Positions 57,453 through 64,000 of a DNA stretch of 64,000 bases are shown here, piece after piece. This stretch comes from Edaphosphingomonas laterariae (lineage in GTDB: Bacteria; Pseudomonadota; Alphaproteobacteria; Sphingomonadales; Sphingomonadaceae). The notes below the pieces were generated by a model that saw only the letters and a list, made by a program, of their open reading frames with translations, was not told the DNA's origin and made no database searches. The DNA is taken from positions 142,145 to 206,144 of the forward strand of contig NZ_FZOS01000005.1 of assembly GCF_900188165.1 (NCBI RefSeq), in the 5' to 3' direction. Each line of letters opens with the position of its first letter. Position 1 is the stretch's first letter. The position numbers were made by a program, and so were the translations under genes.

Positions 57453-58160
57453 TCAGCGGCTGGGGCCACCCAACTCCGCGATCCAGCCGGGCAACTCGCT
57501 CAGCGTCGCCAGTTCGCGGTAGCGCGGATGATCGACCGGCGGTTCGGCCGCCTCATGCGCCCAGACGAGCGGGTAGGGGATCAATGCCGCATGGGCGCCG
57601 GCAGCGAGCGCAGGCAGGATATCGGACTTCACCGAATTGCCCGCCATCAGCGATGTTTCGGCCGTGCCGCCATGGCGCGCGAAGGCGCGGACATAAGCGT
57701 CGGCGGTCTTCTCGCTGACCACTTCGACGCCGTGGAACAGGCCGCCAAGGCCGGACGCGGCGAGCTTTTGTTCCTGATGGAACAGATCGCCCTTGGTGAT
57801 CAGCACCAGCCGTTGCTCGGCCGCCAGTGCCTCCAGCGCGGCGCGCACGCCGGGCAGGGGATCGATCGGATGGGCCATCATCTCGCGCCCGGCGGCGACG
57901 ATTTCGGCGATCACATGGGCCGGCGCGCGCTGGTCGCTGATCTCCAGCGCGGTTTCCAGCATCGAAAGCGTGAAGCCCTTGGCGCCATAGCCGTAGAGCG
58001 CGAGATTGCGGCGTTCGACCTCGGCCAGCCGCGTCTCGATCGTTTCGGCATCGGCAAATTCGGCGAGCAGCGCGTTGAACCGCTGATGGGTCAGCCGAAA
58101 GATCGTCTCATTGTGCCAGAGCGTATCATCGGCATCCACGCCGACCAGGCCGATCGGCAC
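57453..58160 (-). CDS. HAD family hydrolase
   Basis: 235 residues. Motif I is GVDADDTLWHNE, II LITKGDLFHQEQK, III Lys in SEKTADAY and IV GNSVKSDILPA. This combination is seen in phosphoglycolate-like or nucleotide-phosphate HAD enzymes. It starts 6 bp after the ABC exporter stop, so they are cotranscribed. Confidence 0.82.
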   Translation of the reverse strand: MPIGLVGVDADDTLWHNETIFRLTHQRFNALLAEFADAETIETRLAEVERRNLALYGYGAKGFTLSMLETALEISDQRAPAHVIAEIVAAGREMMAHPIDPLPGVRAALEALAAEQRLVLITKGDLFHQEQKLAASGLGGLFHGVEVVSEKTADAYVRAFARHGGTAETSLMAGNSVKSDILPALAAGAHAALIPYPLVWAHEAAEPPVDHPRYRELATLSELPGWIAELGGPSR

Positions 58161-58165
58161 CCGAT

Positions 58166-59938
58166 TTACTCCACGCCCTCGAACTGCAGGCGCGCCAGCC
58201 GGGCATAGAGGCCGCTGTTCGCGGTCAACTGATCGTGGCTGCCCTGTTCGACGATGCGGCCCTGTTCCATCACCACGATGCGATCGGCCGCGCGGACGGT
58301 GGCGAGGCGGTGGGCGATGACGATGGTGGTGCGGTTCTGCATAAGCCGATCGAGCGCGGTCTGGACCAGGCGTTCGGATTCGGCATCGAGCGCGGACGTC
58401 GCCTCGTCGAGCAGCAGCAGCGGCGAATCGCGCAGCAGCGCGCGGGCGATGGCGAGGCGCTGGCGCTGGCCGCCGGACAGGCGCGCGCCGCCTTCACCCA
58501 TGAAGGTATCCAGCCCCTGCGGCAGCGCGCGCAGAAATTCGGCGGCGTTGGCGGCTTCTGCGGCGGCCCACAGGGCATTGTCGTCCGCATCCCAGCGGCC
58601 GTAGCGCAGATTGTCGCGGGCGGAGGCCGCGAAAATCACGGTTTCCTGCGGCACCATCGCGATCCGGGCGCGCACTTCGGCCGGATCGGCATCGCGCAGA
58701 TCGACGCCGTCGAGGCGGACCGCGCCGCCTTCGGGATCGTAGAAACGCTGGGCGAGCTGGAACAGGGTCGACTTGCCGGCGCCCGACGGGCCGACGACGG
58801 CGACCATCTCGCCCGGCTGGATCGCCAGCGAAAAGCCGTCCAAAGCCTTGACCTCGGGCCGGGTGGGATAGCGGAAATCGACATTATCGAAGGCAAGACT
58901 GCCCCGGGCCGGCACCGGCAGCGCAACCGGATTGGCGGGCGGCGCGATATCCGGCACCTCGACCAGCAGTTCCGCCAGCCGGCTGGCCGCACCGGCCCCG
59001 CGCAGCAGATCGCCATAGACTTCCGAAAGCGCGCCGAACGCACCCGCGACGATCGCGCCCGAAAGCATGAAGGCGGCGAGCGTGCCGCCCGACATCGTGC
59101 CCGAGGCGACGTCGATCGCGCCCTGCCACATCACCATCGTGATCGATCCGAAGACCAGGCAGATGACGATCGCGGTCATCGTCGCGCGCAGGGTGATGCG
59201 GCGGCGCGCGGTGGCAAAGGCCGATTCCACCGCGCCGGAGAAGCGCGCGCTTTCGCGACCCTCCTGCCCGAAGGCCTGGACGATCTTCATCGCGCCCAGC
59301 GTTTCCGACGTCATGGCGCCGACATCGGCGATGCGATCCTGGCTGAAGCGCGCCACGGCGCGCAGCCGGCGGCCGAGGAACACGATCGGCAGGATGACGA
59401 CGGGAATGCCGAGCAGCAGCATCGCGGTCAGCTTGGGCGCGAGCGTGAACAGATAGGCGATGCCGCCGATGCCGAGCACCAGGTTGCGCAACGCCACCGA
59501 CACCGTGGTGCCGACGATCTGTTCGATGATCGTGGTATCCGCCGTCAGGCGCGACGCGATTTCGGCCGGGCGATTCTCCTCGAAGAAGCGCGGGGCGAGC
59601 GACAGGAGGTTGCGGTGCACCGCCGCGCGGATATCCGCCACCACGCGCTCGCCCAGCCACGACACGAAGTAGAAGCGCATCGCGGTGGCGATGGCGAGCA
59701 CCACGACGATCATCAGCAGGTAATGGAAATAGGGCGAAACCTCGCCCCCCTTGGCGATGAAGCCCTTGTCGATGATCTTCTGCAGGCGCTGCGGAATGGC
59801 GAGCGTGGCGCCGGCGGCCATCAGCAACGCAATGCCGGCGGCCGTGATATGCCCCGGATAGCGTGACGCGAAACGCCAGATAAGACCGAGATTTCCGAGC
59901 TTGCGGTCAGTGGTTGCGGACGGTGCGGGTTCGGCCAT
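58166..59938 (-). CDS. ABC exporter, fused permease and ATPase (MsbA/lipid type)
   Basis: 590 residues. Six transmembrane helices (about 25-310) precede an ATPase with Walker A GPSGAGKST, the signature LSGGQRQR, Walker B LLLLDEATSALD and H-switch IVIAHRLATV. Homodimeric, exporting lipids or drugs. The ATG at 59938 is used; upstream in-frame start adds a basic stretch with no ribosome site. Confidence 0.92.
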   Translation of the reverse strand: MAEPAPSATTDRKLGNLGLIWRFASRYPGHITAAGIALLMAAGATLAIPQRLQKIIDKGFIAKGGEVSPYFHYLLMIVVVLAIATAMRFYFVSWLGERVVADIRAAVHRNLLSLAPRFFEENRPAEIASRLTADTTIIEQIVGTTVSVALRNLVLGIGGIAYLFTLAPKLTAMLLLGIPVVILPIVFLGRRLRAVARFSQDRIADVGAMTSETLGAMKIVQAFGQEGRESARFSGAVESAFATARRRITLRATMTAIVICLVFGSITMVMWQGAIDVASGTMSGGTLAAFMLSGAIVAGAFGALSEVYGDLLRGAGAASRLAELLVEVPDIAPPANPVALPVPARGSLAFDNVDFRYPTRPEVKALDGFSLAIQPGEMVAVVGPSGAGKSTLFQLAQRFYDPEGGAVRLDGVDLRDADPAEVRARIAMVPQETVIFAASARDNLRYGRWDADDNALWAAAEAANAAEFLRALPQGLDTFMGEGGARLSGGQRQRLAIARALLRDSPLLLLDEATSALDAESERLVQTALDRLMQNRTTIVIAHRLATVRAADRIVVMEQGRIVEQGSHDQLTANSGLYARLARLQFEGVE

Positions 59939-60082
59939 GCGGCGCCGACTAGCAGGAGCTAAGCGTGTGCTCAACAAGCGGTGCGCCACAAAGTGCGGGG
60001 TAACTCACGGTTTGTTGCGTTGCACCCTAAATCAGTTTGGGCGTAAGCTTCCCGGCAATGATGGTCCGGGATTCTCAATTCG

Positions 60083-61309
60083 ATGCTCTATAACGCCTAT
60101 GAGATGCAGCGCACCCTGCTGGCAGGCGCCAGCACCTTCGCCAATCTGGGGGCGGAATGGATGCAAAGCCCGGCGAATCCACTGTCTTATACCGCGCTTG
60201 GCCCGGTGATGGCATCGGGGCTGGATGTGTTCGCCCATGCTGCAGCGCCGCGTGGAAAGCCGGAATTCGGGCTGCGCACCACCGTGGTCGATGGCCAGGC
60301 CGTGCCGGTTTCGGAAGAAATCGTGCTGCGCAAGCCGTTCGGCCAGCTCAAGCATTTCGTGCGCAAGGGCGTGACGGGCGGTTCCAAGCTGCTGATCGTG
60401 GCGCCGATGTCGGGCCATTATGCCACGCTGCTGCGCGGCACGGTGGAACGGATGCTGCCCGAACATGACGTCTATATCACTGACTGGCGCGACGCGAAGA
60501 TGGTGCCGATGTCGGAAGGCGGCTTCGATCTCGACGACTATGTCGACTATGTGATCGAGCTTCTGGAGCATATCGGCCCGAACACGCATGTGCTGGCGGT
60601 CTGCCAGCCGTCCGTGCCCTGCTATGCCGCCGCCTGCCTGATGTCGGAGGATGGCAATCCGGCCCGGCCGCTGACGCTCACCATGATGGGCGGGCCGATC
60701 GACACGCGCGAGGCGCCGACCGAGGTGAACACGGTGGCGACGCAGCGGCCGCACAGCTGGTTCGAACATAATGTGATCCACACCGTGCCCTTTTACTATC
60801 CGGGCGCGGGGCGGCGGGTCTATCCGGGCTTCCTGCAGCTGACCGGGTTCATGGCGATGAACTTCGGCAACCACCTGATCAGCCACTGGACGATGTTCAA
60901 GCATCTGGTGGAAGGCGATGGCGACAGCGCCGATGCCACCAAGGCGTTCTACGACGAATATCGGTCGGTCTGCGACATGGATGCCGATTTCTACCTGCAG
61001 ACGATCGACGTGGTGTTCCAGGATCATGCCCTGCCCAAGGGCCGGATGATGCACCGTGGCCGCAAGGTCGATCCTGCGGCGATCAAGGACGTCGCGATCC
61101 TCGCCGTCGAAGGCGAGCGCGACGATATTTCGGGGATCGGGCAGACGCGCGCGGCGTTGAAGATCGCAACCGACCTGCCGGACGCCTACAAGAAATATTA
61201 TATGGCGGAAGGTGTCGGCCATTATGGCATCTTCAACGGCCGGCGCTGGCGTGAGATCATTGCGCCGGTGGTGACGAACTGGATTGCGGAGCATGGCAAG
61301 CGTGATTGA
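60083..61309 (+). CDS. phaZ: Intracellular polyhydroxyalkanoate depolymerase
   Basis: 408 residues. Starts with YNAYEMQRTLLAG as in family members, has the catalytic Cys C174 in AVCQPSVPC (equivalent to Cys183 of the Ralstonia enzyme) and a late Asp/His triad (VGHYGIFNGRRW). It depolymerises stored PHB in the cytoplasm. No other pha genes are visible. Confidence 0.93.
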   Translation: MLYNAYEMQRTLLAGASTFANLGAEWMQSPANPLSYTALGPVMASGLDVFAHAAAPRGKPEFGLRTTVVDGQAVPVSEEIVLRKPFGQLKHFVRKGVTGGSKLLIVAPMSGHYATLLRGTVERMLPEHDVYITDWRDAKMVPMSEGGFDLDDYVDYVIELLEHIGPNTHVLAVCQPSVPCYAAACLMSEDGNPARPLTLTMMGGPIDTREAPTEVNTVATQRPHSWFEHNVIHTVPFYYPGAGRRVYPGFLQLTGFMAMNFGNHLISHWTMFKHLVEGDGDSADATKAFYDEYRSVCDMDADFYLQTIDVVFQDHALPKGRMMHRGRKVDPAAIKDVAILAVEGERDDISGIGQTRAALKIATDLPDAYKKYYMAEGVGHYGIFNGRRWREIIAPVVTNWIAEHGKRD

Positions 61310-62876
61310 ACGCAGGGTGTTTGCGGCAACGGCGCTGGGCCTGGCCCTTGCGCTGGCGACACCCGCAAACGCCGCGCGGCCAACCACGCTGCAAGCTGAT
61401 GAAGCCCCTGCCGAAGTGGCGCCCGCCGATGCCGCGAAGCGCGATGCGCTGCGCGCCGCGCTGGCCAAGCTGCAGCAGGAAGATTGCGAGGGCGGGCTCG
61501 CCATTCTCGATCCGTTGGTCGAGGGGATGAAGGGCAAGGAGCGCAATGCCGTTCAGCTGTTGCGCATTCCCTGCCTCGGCAATGTCGGCCGGGGTGATGA
61601 ACTACCCGGCATCTATCGCGAAATGGTGGCGGTTGAGCCGGAAAATCCCGGCGTTCGGGCCGTCGGCGTGTTCGCCGCCGCGCAGGAACGCAATTTGCCC
61701 GAAGCGGGCAGGCGGCTGACCATCTTGGCCGAACAAAGCCCGCAGGGGCTGGGCCCGATCAACAGCCTGCTCGCCCGCGCGGTGATCCAGGATCTGACGC
61801 AGCGGAACGATCTGGCGCAGCGCAAGCGCCTGTTCGTCGCGCTGGCCCGGGCCGACTGGCAGCCGGCCGATCGCCCCGAAATGCGCGACAGCATCGCGCA
61901 GGGCGCGATCGAGGCGTTGCTGGCCGAAAAGCAGGTGGCCGAGGCGCAGGCCATATTGCCGCGCGTCACCATGCCCGAACTGCTCGCCGCGATGGCGATG
62001 GAACGGCTTTACGAGCCGCTGTGGCCGGCGATCGAACGGCAATATGGGCCGCATGGCGGGCCGTCGATCGATCGGTTCGCGCTCAGCCGGCTCGAAGCGT
62101 TCACCCGCAGCGAGAATGACGAGCGCGCGCGGCGCGATGCGATCCGCGCCTTCATCCTGCTCGGCCGTTATCCCGAGGCGATCGAACTCGCCGAAAAGGT
62201 GCCGATCGGCGAGGGGATGAGCGAGGAAGCGGTGACCAGCGTGCGTTATCAGGCGCAGGCGATGGCCGCGCTGGGCCAGCGTGACGCCGCCGTGGAGCGG
62301 ATGCGGCCCTTTGCCAAGATCGACCCCAAGGCCACGCCCGCCGGTGTTTCCGGGCTGGTCAGCCTTGCCGAGATGCTGGACGAGGCCGGCCGCGCGGAAG
62401 AGGCGCTGGCGGTTTCGCGCACCGCACTGGAATCCAGTGGCGACGCATTGAGCCCGTGGGGCCGGGCCTGGCTGAAGCGCACCGAGGTCTGCGCGCTTTC
62501 CAGCCTGCAACGTGCGGCGGACGCCCGGCCGATCGGCGATCGGCTGATCGCATCGGCCGATGACAATGAAGCCGCGACGATCGAGGCGCTGCTGTGCGCC
62601 GGCCGGTCGGACGAGGCAGCCAGGATCGCAGTCGCGGTGCTCGCGACGGAGGAAGGCGCATCGGCGCTGGCCGATCAGTTCCAGCCCGAAGGTGCGATCT
62701 GGGCGCCGGCGGCATCGCGCCTGCGGGCGCTGTGGGGTAGTTTCCTCGCCCGGCCCGATGTGAAGGCGGCGTTCGACAAATCCGCGCGCATCCTGCCGCA
62801 ACCCCTGTGGCCGGCGCGCGAGCCCCGCCCGATCCCCCGGCGCGGCACCGACGATCCGTCGACGACGATCGCCTGA
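61293..62876 (+). CDS. Exported TPR-like repeat protein, unknown
   Basis: 527 residues. A signal peptide (RRVFAATALGLALALATPANA) precedes many short helices with TPR-like spacing, such as AIRAFILLGRYPEAIELAEKV. It overlaps the phaZ 3' end by 17 bases. C-terminus is Pro/Arg-rich and disordered-looking. Possibly a scaffold; function unknown. Confidence 0.65.
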   Translation: MASVIERRVFAATALGLALALATPANAARPTTLQADEAPAEVAPADAAKRDALRAALAKLQQEDCEGGLAILDPLVEGMKGKERNAVQLLRIPCLGNVGRGDELPGIYREMVAVEPENPGVRAVGVFAAAQERNLPEAGRRLTILAEQSPQGLGPINSLLARAVIQDLTQRNDLAQRKRLFVALARADWQPADRPEMRDSIAQGAIEALLAEKQVAEAQAILPRVTMPELLAAMAMERLYEPLWPAIERQYGPHGGPSIDRFALSRLEAFTRSENDERARRDAIRAFILLGRYPEAIELAEKVPIGEGMSEEAVTSVRYQAQAMAALGQRDAAVERMRPFAKIDPKATPAGVSGLVSLAEMLDEAGRAEEALAVSRTALESSGDALSPWGRAWLKRTEVCALSSLQRAADARPIGDRLIASADDNEAATIEALLCAGRSDEAARIAVAVLATEEGASALADQFQPEGAIWAPAASRLRALWGSFLARPDVKAAFDKSARILPQPLWPAREPRPIPRRGTDDPSTTIA

Positions 62877-62880
62877 ACCG

Positions 62881-63879
62881 ATGACGAACGCTTCCGCTCC
62901 GCGCCTCACCGCGCGCATCGAACGCTGGCCGGTAGCCGGCGCCTTCACCATCGCCCGTGGCGCCAAGACGCATGTCGACGTCGTCGTCGCCGAGATTGCG
63001 GCCAACGGCCTTGTCGGCCGTGGCGAGGCGACGGCGATCTATTATCATGGCGAAAGCGCGGAAAGCGTGGCCGCCGCGATCGCGGGCGTGGCCGACGCGG
63101 TGGCCGAAGGGGCGGACCGGCAGGCGATCCAGACGCTGATGCCGCGCGGCGCGGCGCGCAACGCCGTCGATGCCGCTTTCTGGGATCTGGCGGCGCGTGC
63201 CGCCGGGCAACCCGCCTGGGCGCTGGCCGGCCTTGCCGCGCCCCGGCCGCTTTTGACCGCCTTTACGATTTCGCTCGGCGATCCCGACCGGATGGAGGCC
63301 GATGCCCGCGCGGCGGCCGGCCGGCATCCGCTGCTCAAGCTCAAGCTAGCGGGCGAGGGCGATATTGCGCGTGTCGCGGCCGTCCGCCGGGGCGCGCCCG
63401 ATGCCCGGCTGATTGTCGATGCCAATGAAGCGTGGACGGGGCGCGACGTCGCGGCGGAGGCAGCGGCGCTGCTGGCCTACGGCGTCGAACTCATCGAACA
63501 GCCGGTCAAGGCCGGGCAGGACCATCTGCTCGACGGCGTGGTTTCGCCCATTCCGCTCTGCGCCGATGAAAGCTGCCAGGACCGGGCCGATCTGGCCCGG
63601 TGCGCGGGCCGTTACGCTGCGATCAACATCAAGCTCGACAAGGCTGGCGGGCTGACCGAGGCCTTGGCGCTGGCGGATGCGGCGCGCGGCGCGGGGCTCG
63701 ACCTGATGGTCGGCTGCATGCTGTCCACCTCGCTCGGCATCGCGCCAGCCTTCCTGGCCGCGCAGGACGCGCGCTGGGTCGATCTCGACGGGCCGTTGCT
63801 GCTTGCCGAGGATCGCGTGCCCGGCTTTTCCTTCACCGGCGGCACGATGGCGCCGCCAGCCGAGGGGCTGTGGGGCTGA
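62881..63879 (+). CDS. L-Ala-D/L-Glu epimerase (enolase superfamily dipeptide epimerase)
   Basis: 332 residues. The K-x-K pair K153/K155, metal-binding D180, E206, D229 and opposite-face K251 match the dipeptide-epimerase subgroup of the enolase family (mandelate-racemase fold). It epimerises L-Ala-L/D-Glu from peptidoglycan turnover, consistent with the nearby AmpD-like amidase. Final segment ends SFTGGTMAPP. The gene lies 4 bp after the repeat protein. Confidence 0.88.
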   Translation: MTNASAPRLTARIERWPVAGAFTIARGAKTHVDVVVAEIAANGLVGRGEATAIYYHGESAESVAAAIAGVADAVAEGADRQAIQTLMPRGAARNAVDAAFWDLAARAAGQPAWALAGLAAPRPLLTAFTISLGDPDRMEADARAAAGRHPLLKLKLAGEGDIARVAAVRRGAPDARLIVDANEAWTGRDVAAEAAALLAYGVELIEQPVKAGQDHLLDGVVSPIPLCADESCQDRADLARCAGRYAAINIKLDKAGGLTEALALADAARGAGLDLMVGCMLSTSLGIAPAFLAAQDARWVDLDGPLLLAEDRVPGFSFTGGTMAPPAEGLWG

Positions 63880-63904
63880 GGCCGGAGCTGAACGGCAAAA
63901 GCGG

Positions 63905-64000
63905 CTAGGCCACGTGGACAAAGGGTAGCCACAGCAATGCTGATGCGAGGCTGACGAAGCCGAGATAGGAGCTTTTGCTTTTGTCGTAGCGGGTGGCGAC
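63905..64000 (-). CDS. IS5-family transposase, C-terminal end (partial)
   Basis: The last 31 codons, cut by the window edge. The reverse-strand reading begins VATRYDKSKSSYLGF and ends LPFVHVA before TAG, matching the end of IS5/IS427-type transposases. The left inverted repeat must lie near 63880-63904 but I cannot define it. An IS inserted just after the epimerase gene. Confidence 0.75.
   Translation of the reverse strand, partial: VATRYDKSKSSYLGFVSLASALLWLPFVHVA

Overview
The window is high-GC, densely packed alphaproteobacterial chromosome. It most resembles a sphingomonad (Sphingomonas, Sphingobium or Rhizorhabdus type). The reasons are two large TonB-dependent receptors (TBDTs), KshA-like Rieske oxygenases, an alphaproteobacterial ChpT phosphotransferase, an entericidin-like lipoprotein, a class A RNase P RNA and an intracellular PHA depolymerase. 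There is no plasmid or prophage backbone. An IS5-type transposase end is cut by the right edge, and the left edge cuts the 3' end of dxs.

Layout. 0-12.2 kb: the dxs end, a small cell-wall hydrolase, tlyA, a TetR/Rieske divergon around a perfect palindrome, dnaX-ybaB, pgm, then TetR-EthD-crotonase and a nuclease/DUF1294 fusion. 12.2-21.0 kb: the most interesting block. A TBDT diverges from a GH31 enzyme with every signature residue of a sulfoquinovosidase. It is followed by a LacI regulator, a YeiH-type exporter, an aldo-keto reductase and an SsuD-type flavin monooxygenase. I read this as a sulfoquinovose (plant sulfolipid sugar) oxidative desulfurisation locus of the sulfo-SMO kind, with a TBDT and YeiH. 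No flavin reductase or inner-membrane sugar importer is visible. 21-26.6 kb: two thioesterases, an MFS-cysK operon and an orphan PAS histidine kinase. 26.6-36 kb: a CoA-transferase, paired Lrp regulators, a TBDT-hydrolase-SDR operon and, divergent from it, two tandem near-identical Rieske oxygenases.

36-48 kb: a GH25 lysozyme, an outer-membrane protein, rluD-rpoH, a JAMM peptidase, chpT and a compact cheA-cheW-cheY-cheB-cheR cluster, an EamA transporter, an amidase, an entericidin and rnpB. 48-64 kb: a J-domain protein, a thin ferredoxin-like protein, a lower-GC NYN-domain gene that looks acquired, an atypical M20 hydrolase, an aspartyl hydroxylase-like protein, HAD enzymes, a MoxR ATPase, an ABC exporter, phaZ, a repeat-rich exported protein and a dipeptide epimerase.

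Two regulatory links tie distant parts together. A 24-bp box of the form TGAA-N5-TTCA lies at the promoter of the TetR gene near 9.4 kb. It recurs twice, 24 kb away, in the divergent promoter region of the TBDT and Rieske operons. Separately, a CG-centred 16-mer is shared (13/16) by the sulfoquinovosidase leader and the exporter/reductase divergent promoter, which suggests one LacI regulon.
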